From Nocardiopsis suaedae (GTDB taxonomy: Bacteria; Actinomycetota; Actinomycetes; Streptosporangiales; Streptosporangiaceae), in the NCBI RefSeq assembly GCF_027706745.1, contig NZ_JAQFWP010000020.1:29346-93345 (forward strand): a stretch of 64,000 bases of DNA, given 5' to 3'. Position numbers and translations under genes: made by a program. The notes below the pieces were generated by a model, which was not told where the DNA came from, ran no database searches, and saw nothing but the letters and a program-made list of their open reading frames with translations. Of the stretch, positions 44,971 through 53,713 are shown piece by piece (within the stretch, counting starts at the first letter, position 1; every line of letters begins with the position of its first letter).

Positions 44971-45029
44971 GTGCGGGCCCGCTTCAGCGGAACCATCGCC
45001 GCCGTCGCCTCGGCCGCGTCCCGGGTCCC

Positions 45030-45372
45030 TCCGCCGCCGCTGCCCCGCTTCGCGGTGGTACCGCGCAGGTGGGTGGTGGAGAGGACCTTCGCCTGGCTGG
45101 GCAAGTTCCAGCGCACCAGCAAGGACTACGAGTACCGGCCAGTGATTTCGGAGAACGTCCTCTACCTCGCGATGGGCCTGATCCTGGTGCGGCGCATGGC
45201 CAGATCCACGCCCTGCCCCTTTTCAGACGCCCTCTACAGCGCGGAGCTGACCATCACCCAGCCGCGGGAGATAGCCCTGTACACGCGCGCCTTCGAACGG
45301 CTGCGGCAGGCGGCGGTGTACGGCCGCGCGGCCCGTGAATTCATCACTCGAGCCGCTGACAAAGCTGACTGA
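45030..45372 (+). pseudogene. Decayed IS5-type transposase end fused to DUF5753 remnant
   Basis: One open frame holds parts of two unrelated genes. [19 protein letters not shown] to [15 protein letters not shown] is the C-terminus of an IS5-family transposase with its DDE glutamate region, missing everything before. From about 45,218, [20 protein letters not shown] and the following 30 residues match the C-terminus of Scr1-type regulators (DUF5753). The join is in frame but cannot be a working protein. It shows insertion and deletion beside the tRNA. Confidence 0.6.
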
Positions 45373-45614
45373 GTAAACACGAGCACACTTCTGGTGTCTC
45401 GAGGCGGCCCTCTCCTAGCTTCACGGCATGACCTCTTCCCCCGGCGCGCCACTCTTCCGCCCTCCTCGAGCACGCCGACCTATCACCGGGAAGCGGTACG
45501 GCCAGGGCGACAGGTTTCAACGTCCAATGCATGCACTACACGGCCTGTCGACCGCCTGACGACACCCTGGGCAGCCCGTCCCCTCAATCCGCGTTCCCAC
45601 GCAAACAACCTCCA

Positions 45615-45791
45615 CCCTTCGGGCTTTGACGTCCTTCGGACCCCGCCAACCTTGGCGATGTGATCGCACCCAAGATCGTTCTTATGCCCTTCGGGCTTTG
45701 ACGTCCTTCGGACCCTTGACAGCGGTACTACGGATTACACCTGCACCTCGGACCGTTCTTATGCCCTTCGGGCTTTGACGTCCTTCGGACC
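45615..45791 (-). CRISPR. CRISPR array 1, two spacers
   Basis: Three repeats, at 45,615-45,642 (truncated, distal), 45,678-45,714 and 45,755-45,791. The plus strand of the full 37-base repeat reads GTTCTTATGCCCTTCGGG then CTTTGACGTCCTTCGGACC. Spacers are 35 and 40 bases. The intact repeat and conserved leader are at the right end, so transcription should run leftward and the crRNA repeat ends ATAAGAAC. The last seven bases of the second spacer (TCGGACC) copy the repeat's end. Confidence 0.93.
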
Positions 45792-45978
45792 TCTTGTCGG
45801 ATTCTACGGCATCTGACCTGCGTCGACGATGTCCGATTGCACGGCACCGCCCGACCGGCACCGACAGCCAAGGTGGCGCACGCCACATTGCGGCGAAACG
45901 GCTCCCTTGAGCTGCGATGACGCCGTGCACGCGATCATGCTCTTCGACCGATCCTCATGCATGGCTGTACACAGCCGC
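45792..45978 (-). promoter_or_regulatory. Leader of CRISPR array 1
   Basis: Blocks shared with the other two leaders: GTGCAATCGGAC, CAGGTCAG.TGCCGTA.AATC next to the first repeat, and further out GCGTGCACGGC and TGTACAG. TAGAAT, a -10-like box, lies about 15 bases before the first repeat. Confidence 0.65.
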
Positions 45979-46281
45979 TCACAAGATCCAGAAGTCATCG
46001 CGCTCCTCCAGCCGCCTGTTGCCCAGAACGGTGACCTTGTCCAGGTCGGGAACCCGCAGCGGGTAGATGCGGACCTGGTCCTCGTCCTGCTCGATCAGCC
46101 CGCGCAGGCCCCGGGTGAGTTCTTCGTAGGCCTCCGGCCCGGTCACCGCGGCCTCGAACACGCTGTACTGCACGCGCGGGCCATAGCCCGACAGCAGGTC
46201 GGAGACCTCTTCGCGGCGGTCGTCATCAGCGATGTCGTAGCAGACCAGGTAGAAGCGGCGCCGGTGCGGGTGCGTCCCCAT
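45979..46281 (-). CDS. cas2: Cas2
   Basis: A 100-residue Cas2 of the spacer-acquisition complex. RFYLVCYDIADDDRREEVSD is the first strand with its conserved Asp, and PRVQYSVFEAAVTG and DQVRIYPL complete the ferredoxin-like fold. It is seven bases downstream of rt-cas1, the expected partner. ATG 46,281 is used. Confidence 0.95.
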   Translation of the reverse strand: MGTHPHRRRFYLVCYDIADDDRREEVSDLLSGYGPRVQYSVFEAAVTGPEAYEELTRGLRGLIEQDEDQVRIYPLRVPDLDKVTVLGNRRLEERDDFWIL

Positions 46282-46288
46282 CTGCGCC

Positions 46289-48175
46289 TCACCGCCACGC
46301 CAGCGGACGGTAGGCCTGCTCTTCGCCGGCGATGACGGCGGCCAGCAGCCGGGCCTGAGCCACCAGCGCCGTCCGGTACGACACCCGCCGCCCCAGTCCG
46401 GGATGGCGCGCCAGGGTGAGCATGCGGGTCTCGTAGGCGGCCAGGAAGGTCTTCAACGCATCGGGTTTCATACGGCAGCCGCGCTCGGCCTGCGGGGTGT
46501 CGAAGTCGGCAGGCGTCAGCCTGGCGCCCAGCAGCAGGCGGGCGACGACGGCATCGACGATCAGCGGGCGGAACTCCTCGATCAGGTCCAGGGCGAGACT
46601 GGCGCGGCCGCGGCGCAGGGTGTGCAGGAACCCGCCCTCGGGGTCCAGGCCGGCGATATGGCAGGCCACCACCGCGTCGTTGAGCAGCAGTGTGTACCCC
46701 AGGGACAGCATCGCGTTGATTGGGTCGGGCGGCGGGCGCCGCCGCCGGTGGGTGAACCCCCATTCGGCGGGCAGCAACCGCCCCAGGAGGCCGAAGTACT
46801 CGCGTGCGGCCGCCCCCTCGGCCCCCAGGAGTTCGTTCATCCCCGGCGCCTCCAGCGCAGTGGACCGGGCGTGCGCGAGGTGTTCGGCCGCAGGTGCGAT
46901 ATCGAGGGGCCGGGCGCCGCGTTGGCGTGATGCGCGCAGCAGCCCGGTGCGCAGGTTGGCGATCTTCCCGGCCACGAACACGCGCGCCAGCTCCAATGCG
47001 CGGGCGCCGTCCAGCGCGGTCTCGTACTGGGCGGCGCGCACATGGACGTCTCCGCCCAGGGCCGCCGACAGGCGCCCCTGGAAGCGGCCGAGATCGTCCA
47101 GGAGGACGAGTTCGACGCCTTGGCGCAGGGCCCGGTGCAGGAACGGGGTGCTGAATCCGACCCGCCCGATGCCCACCACCTGGCGCACCCGCTTGAGGTT
47201 GACCGACATGAGGGTGGTGTCGTTGTGTTCCACCCGGACCCGGTCGCCCCGGCTGCGCACCAGCGCCCCGGGCCGAGTGATGTACATGGTGGCCTCCAGG
47301 GGGCTGGCCCGCTCACCGGGACGGGCCTTGCTGTGGCCGCCCACGGTGCGGCCCAGGAAGCGCACGCCTTCGTCGAAGGAGACGATCTGCGACTTGGCCG
47401 TGTTGAGTTCCAGGCCCCACTCGCGGGCGGCCTCGGTGGCCTGGGCCAGCGCCTGCTCGGCATCGTGGCGGGACTCGGAGGGAATGGCGAAGTCGTCGCC
47501 GTAGCGCAGGACCTGGCGGCCGTGCTGGAGCAGGGTGCGATCGAAGGAGTCCAGATAGAGGTTGCTCAGCAACGGGGACAAGGCGCTGCCCTGGTGCAGC
47601 CCCCGTCCGCTGCCCGGGCGCAGCCGGTGGGCGCCGGGCCCGCGGGCCTTGCGCTGAATGAGGTGCTGGACCAGCAGGCACAGCTCGGCATCGGGCACCA
47701 GTTCGCGCAGGCGGGTGATGACCGGCCATCGGGGGATGGTCTCGAAGCAGTCGGCGAAGTCGGCGCGCAGCACCCACGTACTGCCGCTCTCACGGGCCTC
47801 GGTCAGTGCCTGTACCGCGTCGGGGACACCCAGCCCCTTGCGGTAGGCGAAGCTCCACGGGAGCAGGACCGGGTCGATGCAGGGTTCGATGACCGCGAGC
47901 ACGGCACGCTCCACGACACGGTCGCCGACCGTCCCGATGCCCAGCAGCCGCGCGTCGCCGGAGGGTTTGGGGACTTCGAAGGCGGTCACGGGCTCGGGGG
48001 CGTAGGTTCCCTCGCGTAACTGCTCGCTGATTTCCAGGAGGCGCCGCAGGGCCCCCTTCTCGAATTCCTGGACGGCCGCGCTCTTCACACCGTCATCGAG
48101 GTCGTTTTCGCGTACCTCATGCCAGGCAGCGGATAGTGACTCCTCGGAAGCAACTCGGTGGAGCAGGGTTCCCAT
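46289..48175 (-). CDS. cas1: Reverse transcriptase-Cas1 fusion
   Basis: A 628-residue fusion. Residues about 1-280 are a group II intron-like reverse transcriptase: RADFADCFETIPRW (motif A, Asp139), GLHQGSALSPLLSNLYLD and the catalytic YGDD at 225-228. Residues about 292-628 are Cas1: the metal ligands appear as Glu453 in GAEGAAAREYF, His518 in GLDPEGGFLH and Asp530/Glu533 in LALDLIEEFRP. Both active sites look intact, so spacers could be taken from RNA as in other RT-Cas1 type III systems. ATG 48,175 has GGAG upstream; the frame beyond it crosses CRISPR repeats. There is no Cas6 domain at the N-terminus; cas6 is separate. Confidence 0.95.
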   Translation of the reverse strand: MGTLLHRVASEESLSAAWHEVRENDLDDGVKSAAVQEFEKGALRRLLEISEQLREGTYAPEPVTAFEVPKPSGDARLLGIGTVGDRVVERAVLAVIEPCIDPVLLPWSFAYRKGLGVPDAVQALTEARESGSTWVLRADFADCFETIPRWPVITRLRELVPDAELCLLVQHLIQRKARGPGAHRLRPGSGRGLHQGSALSPLLSNLYLDSFDRTLLQHGRQVLRYGDDFAIPSESRHDAEQALAQATEAAREWGLELNTAKSQIVSFDEGVRFLGRTVGGHSKARPGERASPLEATMYITRPGALVRSRGDRVRVEHNDTTLMSVNLKRVRQVVGIGRVGFSTPFLHRALRQGVELVLLDDLGRFQGRLSAALGGDVHVRAAQYETALDGARALELARVFVAGKIANLRTGLLRASRQRGARPLDIAPAAEHLAHARSTALEAPGMNELLGAEGAAAREYFGLLGRLLPAEWGFTHRRRRPPPDPINAMLSLGYTLLLNDAVVACHIAGLDPEGGFLHTLRRGRASLALDLIEEFRPLIVDAVVARLLLGARLTPADFDTPQAERGCRMKPDALKTFLAAYETRMLTLARHPGLGRRVSYRTALVAQARLLAAVIAGEEQAYRPLAWR

Positions 48176-48209
48176 TGGAACTCCAAGATTGAAGTTCTTC
48201 TTCCTTTTA

Positions 48210-48535
48210 GGGTTACCGCCCTTCGGGCTTTGACGTCCTTCGAACCGAGGCCGTGAATGCCTACCTGAATAGTGGCTTCCTGGTATTCTTATGCCCTTCG
48301 GGCTTTGACGTCCTTCGGACCAGTACCTCCTGGCACTGATCCTTCTCATGATCAGTTCTTATGCCCTTCGGGCTTTGACGTCCTTCGAACCCTGGGTCTC
48401 ATCCTTCTGCCGGTCCTCGGTGGAATCTGTTCTTATGCCCTTCGGGCTTTGACGTCCTTCGGACCCTGGGTGAAAGGAACATCATGGACGAGGAAGCAGT
48501 TCTTATGCCCTTCGGGCTTTGACGTCCTTCGGACC
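48210..48535 (-). CRISPR. CRISPR array 2, four spacers
   Basis: Five repeats of 37 bases start at 48,210 (degenerate at its left), 48,285 (first base changed), 48,355, 48,429 and 48,499. Two carry GAACC in place of GGACC. Spacers are 38, 33, 37 and 33 bases. The repeat matches array 1. The leader is at the right, so the array reads leftward toward rt-cas1, and the distal degenerate repeat is 35 bases from its start codon. Confidence 0.95.
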
Positions 48536-48725
48536 CCTTGCCAGATTTTACGGCACCTGACCTGCACTGACGAGGTCCGATTGCACGCGACCTCCCGACC
48601 ACCCCCTCGAACCCGCGTGACGCACACCACAAACTGCCAGCGCGGTGTCTGGACCAGCGAAAACGCGCTGCACGCGAACCCCCGTTCCAGCGCCCCGGCG
48701 GGTGCCCCTGTACACGCCCGCGCTG
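48536..48725 (-). promoter_or_regulatory. Leader of CRISPR array 2
   Basis: Shares GCGTGCAATCGGAC, CAGGTCAGGTGCCGTAAAATC next to the first repeat, GTGTGCGTCACG and TGTACAGGGG with the other leaders. TAAAAT is the likely -10 box. It fills the gap between cmr1 and the array; a further 70 bases to the cmr1 stop hold nothing I recognise. Confidence 0.68.
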
Positions 48726-48799
48726 CAGCCCGGTGCCGCCCTCCCCTGAAGACAGCAGGCCCACCGGCCCCTGGCCCGCCCTCGTCCCGGGCGTGCGGA

Positions 48800-50011
48800 C
48801 TACTGCCACTGCGGATCGGCCTCCTTCCTCATCGTCTCCACCCATCGCCGACTCAGCTCCACCACGTCGTGATCACGGACCACGACCGGTCCCCGACGCT
48901 TATGGGTCGAAACGACCGGGGGGTCGCCGGGCAGGAAGCAGTCGTGGAAGGCGAAGGAGAACAGGCGCCACTGGCCGCCCGACTCGGCCACGGGGCGCAG
49001 CCACAGCGGGGATGCGCGACGCTCACCGACCCGGCTGCCGTTGGCGTAGACCACGGGCAGCCCGAGCGCGCCCAAGGGGAACAGCGGGTGAGTCGGCGGT
49101 GCGGCCCCGGAAGCGTCATCGCCGACCGCCTGCTCCTCTTGTGGGCTGGTGTGCACGGTGGCCGGCGTTGCGGCGGCTGCGGAACGGAAGCGGGAGAAGC
49201 AGTTGCCGGTGTGCGAGAGCAGGCCCTCCCACGTGCGATCGGAGGCGGCACTGAGTCCGGCGCAGGTGCGCGCCCGGCTCAGCACAGGGTACGTCGGCAC
49301 CTCGTCCTCCTCCCAGGGGCGCGCGAACACCTCCGGTTTCTGGAGATCGACCAGCTCGGGCAGAAAGGCTGCGCATTCGCGCAGTTCAGGGGTGTCGGTC
49401 CACAGCCTCGTGAGGCCGCTGTAGTGGTCCAGGCCGGGGCTGCGCAAGGTCTCCGCGGTCCAGGGGGTTTCCTCCAAGTGCTCGGCGCCGTCGCTGACCC
49501 CTTCGATGGACAGGCCGCCGAAACCGCGGCGCACGCGGGCACCGACCCCGCCGTAGGCGCACAGCAGCCACAGGCCGGCCAGGGCGAGCGCGTCGACGGC
49601 AGGATTCCCGGACAGACCGATGCGCAGGGCGAACAGGCCCGCCCGTTCCGGTGTCGCGTAGGGGCGTGTGAGGCGATAATGCTTGGCGACGATGGAGCCC
49701 ATGCCCTGGCCGAGGAGATAGCCCAGTCCGGAATCTCTATCGCCGTATTTGAGCCATTCGGGCCTCTCCTCCCATTCGACGGGCACGGGCCGGGGCAGGC
49801 GCACCGCGATGGGTGAGGGGGCGCCCATCGCGCCGAACACGGCCTCTTCCATGCGGCGCAGGGTGTCCACGTCGGGTCCGGCCACCGTGCCCGCCAGTGC
49901 GCGGAACCAGAAGGCCATGGGGCCGCGCAGGGACGCCGGGCGCAGCCCGGCGCCGTCATCGCCGTTGAAGACCGGGGTGCGCACCCGCATGCGCAGGGTG
50001 ATCCAGTGCAT
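48800..50011 (-). CDS. cmr1: Cmr1, type III-B RAMP subunit
   Basis: A 403-residue RAMP protein that caps the 3-prime end of the crRNA-bearing Cmr backbone. Its start MHWITLRMRVRTPVFNGDD and AGLRPASLRGPMAFWFRAL match the Cmr1 N-terminal domain, and GGVGARVRRGFGGLSI is the glycine-rich loop. The C-terminal part is a second RAMP-like domain. ATG 50,011 lies 22 bases after the membrane-protein stop. It is the last gene of the interference operon. Confidence 0.92.
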   Translation of the reverse strand: MHWITLRMRVRTPVFNGDDGAGLRPASLRGPMAFWFRALAGTVAGPDVDTLRRMEEAVFGAMGAPSPIAVRLPRPVPVEWEERPEWLKYGDRDSGLGYLLGQGMGSIVAKHYRLTRPYATPERAGLFALRIGLSGNPAVDALALAGLWLLCAYGGVGARVRRGFGGLSIEGVSDGAEHLEETPWTAETLRSPGLDHYSGLTRLWTDTPELRECAAFLPELVDLQKPEVFARPWEEDEVPTYPVLSRARTCAGLSAASDRTWEGLLSHTGNCFSRFRSAAAATPATVHTSPQEEQAVGDDASGAAPPTHPLFPLGALGLPVVYANGSRVGERRASPLWLRPVAESGGQWRLFSFAFHDCFLPGDPPVVSTHKRRGPVVVRDHDVVELSRRWVETMRKEADPQWQ

Positions 50012-50032
50012 GGGTTCCGCTCCGTTTCCGTC

Positions 50033-51619
50033 TCAGGGGTGGGGGGTGGAACGCCACTCCAGGTGGGCCAGCGGGGCGGTGATGGAGCGGTCCTCCCACA
50101 GGATCTGGGAGAGCACGCCGACCGTCAGGCACCAGGCCGAGGCCAGAACGAGGGCGGCAAGGGGGTCTGCGGCGGCCTGGCCGCCCAGGGTCGGCGGTCG
50201 GGGTCCGTCGCCCTGCTCACCGAAGGCCGGTGCCAGCACCACGAGGCCCATGAGGCTGACCAGCCCTGCGTGGACCCAGCCCACTGCGGCTACGCCCAGG
50301 GCGCGGACGAGGGCGGCGCCGCGGGCGAGTCCGTGGGTGCGGGCCTCCACCACGAGGTAGCCGTAGGCGATCGCGAGCAGCAGTGCGGCCGCCTGCACGG
50401 CATCCGACGGGGGCAGGAGCTCCAGGCGGGAACGCTGCCACCAGTCGGGCAGTGCGATGAGCACGGTCAGTCCGAGCGCGGAAGCCGCGGGAAGGCGCAG
50501 CAGCCACTGGGCGGCCCAGATGCGGCCCCACAACAGGGTGCCCCCTCCGATCCCCAGGTAGGTGGCAGCGGCCAAGGCGGCCGCCAGGGCGAAGCCGTGG
50601 TCCAGGACCAGCCTCAGAGCGGCCGCGGCGCACGCCACGACGAGCCCGGCGCCGACGAAGCCCAGGGCGGTGGAGAACGGGTCGGCCAGGGCGGCCACGC
50701 GCCCCAGGCGGAAGCGGGGCAGGAGGTGGTGCTGGGTGACGTCCCAGATGAGGGCTTCGTCTTCGCCGTCGCCGAGGTCGGCGTCGGAGAGCGGAACATC
50801 GGACATCACCAGCCGGGCCGCCGGGAAGTGGAGGGTCGTCCTGGTGAGCAGGTCGAGTTCGCTCTCCAGAGCCGAGGGCGGGGGTTGGGCCAGGATCGGG
50901 TGGTCCTGGCGGGCCGAGAGCACGCGGAACCAGTCGCGGCGGGACTGGCGGGCGCGTTCGAGGAACAGGTGCCACTGGTCGGCGCCGAAGATGTGTCCGA
51001 CCGGGCCGTAGATGTCGCCGCCTTCCCTGTCGACGACGGTGGGAGTCCACACCGAGGCCGGGGCGGCACCGCGGTGGCGCAGGGGTTCGCTGAGCAGCAG
51101 GAAGCGGGCACGGGCGGCCGCAGGAAGCAGCCGGGCGCGCTCGCCGGTGGCGGTGGTCAGGTGGCGCCAGAGGGCCTCGGCCGCCAGGCAGGCCCGCTGG
51201 TGGACGGTGAAGGGTTCGGGGGCGGGGCCCGCCGCTTGGGCGCGGTGCAGCAGCGTGCCGGGGTCAAGGGCCAAGGCCTCGATCTGGGAGGTGGCCGCGG
51301 TGGCCGGTGCGGCCAAGTGGGCGGTGAAGGCGGCAATGGCCCGCTCCATCTTCTCTGGTGAGCGTGGCGCTGGCGCTTCGTCCTTGGCGGGCCGCCGCAG
51401 GCGGGGCAGCTGCGCCCACCCCCTGGCGCGCGGCGGGGCGGGAACGGGCAGGCCCCACAGGCGGTGCAGGTGGGGTTCGAGCCCGTCCCAGGCCCCGGTC
51501 CGGGCCTGAGCGCCGGCGTAGGTGCGCAGGTGGTCGCCGATGCCGCCGGTCAGGCGTTCGAGCAGGGGCTCCAGCACCGGAGGCAGAGGGGCGGCACCGT
51601 CGGGGGCGGGGGGCGTCAT
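50033..51619 (-). CDS. Type III-associated six-helix membrane protein, undescribed
   Basis: A 528-residue protein inside the cmr operon. Residues 1 to about 310 are soluble; there is a basic Pro/Arg-rich stretch at 60-90 and a conserved-looking GGDIYGPVGHIFGADQW at 200-216. Six membrane helices follow at about 315-337, 342-364, 371-391, 407-426, 438-465 and 484-507, and a short tail. It has no GMN motif (not CorA), no CARF and no nuclease motif I can see. The start overlaps the CARF gene stop by four bases (ATGA), so the two are coupled. A membrane effector or its regulator in cyclic-oligoadenylate signalling is the obvious hypothesis, from position only. Confidence 0.85.
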   Translation of the reverse strand: MTPPAPDGAAPLPPVLEPLLERLTGGIGDHLRTYAGAQARTGAWDGLEPHLHRLWGLPVPAPPRARGWAQLPRLRRPAKDEAPAPRSPEKMERAIAAFTAHLAAPATAATSQIEALALDPGTLLHRAQAAGPAPEPFTVHQRACLAAEALWRHLTTATGERARLLPAAARARFLLLSEPLRHRGAAPASVWTPTVVDREGGDIYGPVGHIFGADQWHLFLERARQSRRDWFRVLSARQDHPILAQPPPSALESELDLLTRTTLHFPAARLVMSDVPLSDADLGDGEDEALIWDVTQHHLLPRFRLGRVAALADPFSTALGFVGAGLVVACAAAALRLVLDHGFALAAALAAATYLGIGGGTLLWGRIWAAQWLLRLPAASALGLTVLIALPDWWQRSRLELLPPSDAVQAAALLLAIAYGYLVVEARTHGLARGAALVRALGVAAVGWVHAGLVSLMGLVVLAPAFGEQGDGPRPPTLGGQAAADPLAALVLASAWCLTVGVLSQILWEDRSITAPLAHLEWRSTPHP

Positions 51620-52673
51620 CGCTTCGATACCACATCGATCAGTTCGTACAGCCCCTCGCCGAAGGGGGTGAGGTGCAGGTCGTCCTGGGGGCGGCCGGTG
51701 GCGCTCTCGTAGGCGTAGCCGTACAGCGTGCCGTGCCCTTTGCCCGGCCGCATAGGACGGCCACGCCCGGGCACTCGCGGCTTCTTCTTGTCGACGTTTT
51801 CCAGTTCGTCCCTGACCGTCTGCCAGGCCAGGCGCCGCAGCGGTACGGGGATCATCTGTCCAGCGGTCTCTTCGTGCAGGACGTGGGCCTGCACCGAGGA
51901 GACCAGTCCCAGTGGGTGTTCTTCGCCGGGCATGTCGATGAGGCCGCGCATGCCTTCAGCCAGTCCGATGAAGTAGGGCAGGGCGGCCTTGTAGCCGCCG
52001 GAGAGGTGGAAGACATAGTCGCCGCCCGCTCCGCACACTTCGCGGATCAGCCGCCTGCCGAGGACTCCGAGGTGGAACATGGAGGCGGTGAATTCGTCGG
52101 CCGAGGACGCGTCCAGGCCGGGGATGGGGGCGATGAGCGCCGCCGCGTCCTGGGCACCGGTCAGGACACCGCTCCTCACGTCGAGCAGTCCCACCCGCCG
52201 CGCATCACCGTCGGCCAGGGCGAGTGCGTTCCACAGGGCTGAGAGCAGTCCGGCCGCGGTGTCGGGCCGGCCAGGACCGCTGTGTCGCCGCGCTGCAGTT
52301 TCGTGACGCGTTTGATGCGGAACCCGATGCGGCGTCGGGGCCCACCGGCAGCGAAGCGGGTGATGGCGTTCATCTCGGCGCTGATGGGCTGGGTCCACTT
52401 GCCGGGACAGAAGCGTTTGATCTGGTCTTCAAGCCCCGATCCCGCAGGATCGTTCAGAGCGGCGGTGACCTCGGTGCGGGCCCGCTCCTTGTCATCGCTG
52501 TTCGGATACAGCCGAGACCTCAGGCTGTTGGGGTCTTCCTCCTTCGGGGCGACGATTTCGCGGGCCCTCCCGAAGTCTTTGCTGGGGAGCAGGTGTTCGC
52601 AGCGGCTGGGGTCGTCGCAGGCCTTGACGAGGTTTTCGCGCAGGCTGACCCCGACCGGAAGGATGTGGATCAT
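51616..52673 (-). pseudogene. CARF-domain type III accessory protein, broken by a frameshift
   Basis: One gene read in two frames. The first (from ATG 52,673) gives MIHILPVGVSLRENLV, PISAEMNAI and on to GDTAVL; the second continues GRPDTAAGLLSALWNALALA to a stop at 51,616. Joining them around 52,262-52,290 needs one extra base (or a -1 slip) and gives about 352 residues. YVFHLSGGYKAALPYFIGLA (about residue 220-240) is the CARF nucleotide-sensing motif of TIGR02619-type proteins, bound to cyclic oligoadenylate made by Cas10. I see no credible HEPN or nuclease domain. The gene overlaps cmr6 and the membrane-protein gene by four bases each, which indicates recent loss or a sequencing error. Confidence 0.8.
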
Positions 52674-53713
52674 GGCAGGACCGATTCGTCGACAGTGGTG
52701 TAGCCGTAGCCCGCTGCGGTGCGCGCGCCCAGCCCCTGTTCGGTGGCGGCGGCGGTGAGCCAGTCGGCGGCCTTGCGGGTGGCCTCCGGTTCATCGCCGA
52801 CCAGGTCAGCGGTGAAGGCGCCGCTGAGGGAGAGGAAGGGCTGGGGGTTGGGTGCCTCGTGCTCGCCGGGCGGAGTCTGGGGGCCGTCCCGCTGGGTGCG
52901 GTAGGGCTGCTGGTGCGGGGTGATGACGTCGCGGTGCACGACCAGTCCGTGGCCGTCGGCAGGGGCGCATTCGGGCAGGGCGTCGAGGAAGCGCACCCCG
53001 CCCGGGGCCGGGCTCCCACCTGGGTCGTCGCTGTCGGCGGGCCCGTCGGAGCTTTCGGCCGTCTCGTCCTGGGAGCCGGTCGGCGGAGGGTCGCCGAAGA
53101 CCGCGCGGTACTCCTCCGGCGGGGCTTCGACGTGGCGGGCCCAGGCGGCCGCGGCGCCTTTGAGGCCGGAGCCGCGCAGCAGCGGCCATCCGTGGGTGCC
53201 GTGCAGGTGCAGTCCGAACTCGTGGTCGGCCATGGGTTCGCCAAGACCGATGACCAGCCGCCATTCGGTGGCCAGGCGCAGCCGCAGGACGTGCTTGCCG
53301 GTCTCGCGCAGGCACCGCAGCAGGTGGTCGCGGCGGGCCTGCAGCGCCTCGGCCCGGACGGGGTCATAGCCCAGCCGGAACTCCTGGGCCCATTCGAGGG
53401 CGGGCTCCTCGGGGCGGGCCTTGTCGGTGGCCTCGCCCACCAGGGCCAGGCGACGTAGAAGGATCAGGGCGTTGGCTTCGCCCCGGAGCCGCTCCCCGGC
53501 GAGCTCGAAGCCGGCGTTGCGCCGCGGGCGCCGCCCCTTGACCGGCTTGGCCGGGGCGAGGCGCTTGCCCTTATCGTCGGTGACCTGGTGTTCCAGCCGA
53601 ACTCGGGCCTCGATGAGGCGCCCGGCGGGACCGGCGGCCGGCCAGCGGCCGACCTCCAGGAGGGTGAAACGCGGGTGCGTGTTCTGACCGTGGTTGCGCC
53701 GGGAAGGGCTCAT
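52670..53713 (-). CDS. cmr6: Cmr6, type III-B RAMP subunit
   Basis: A 347-residue RAMP. GWPLLRGSGLKGAAAAWARH is the family signature for crRNA binding, and GARTAAGYGYTTV is the C-terminal glycine loop. A long polar insert rich in Asp, Ser and Pro separates them (about 215-245). ATG 53,713 overlaps cmr5 by four bases; its stop overlaps the CARF gene. Confidence 0.93.
   Translation of the reverse strand: MSPSRRNHGQNTHPRFTLLEVGRWPAAGPAGRLIEARVRLEHQVTDDKGKRLAPAKPVKGRRPRRNAGFELAGERLRGEANALILLRRLALVGEATDKARPEEPALEWAQEFRLGYDPVRAEALQARRDHLLRCLRETGKHVLRLRLATEWRLVIGLGEPMADHEFGLHLHGTHGWPLLRGSGLKGAAAAWARHVEAPPEEYRAVFGDPPPTGSQDETAESSDGPADSDDPGGSPAPGGVRFLDALPECAPADGHGLVVHRDVITPHQQPYRTQRDGPQTPPGEHEAPNPQPFLSLSGAFTADLVGDEPEATRKAADWLTAAATEQGLGARTAAGYGYTTVDESVLP

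Noticed and set aside
50033..51619. Membrane protein as CorA-type type III effector.
   Set aside because: There is no GMN motif, it has six helices rather than two, and the soluble part does not look like CorA.
51700..51760. R-x4-H (RPGKGH) near the C-terminus of the CARF protein as a HEPN nuclease motif.
   Set aside because: It sits in a Gly/Pro-rich stretch that cannot be the helix required by HEPN.
52262..52290. Programmed -1 frameshifting in the CARF gene.
   Set aside because: No X-XXY-YYZ heptamer or clear stimulatory stem is visible, so a mutation or sequencing error is the simpler reading. Not excluded.
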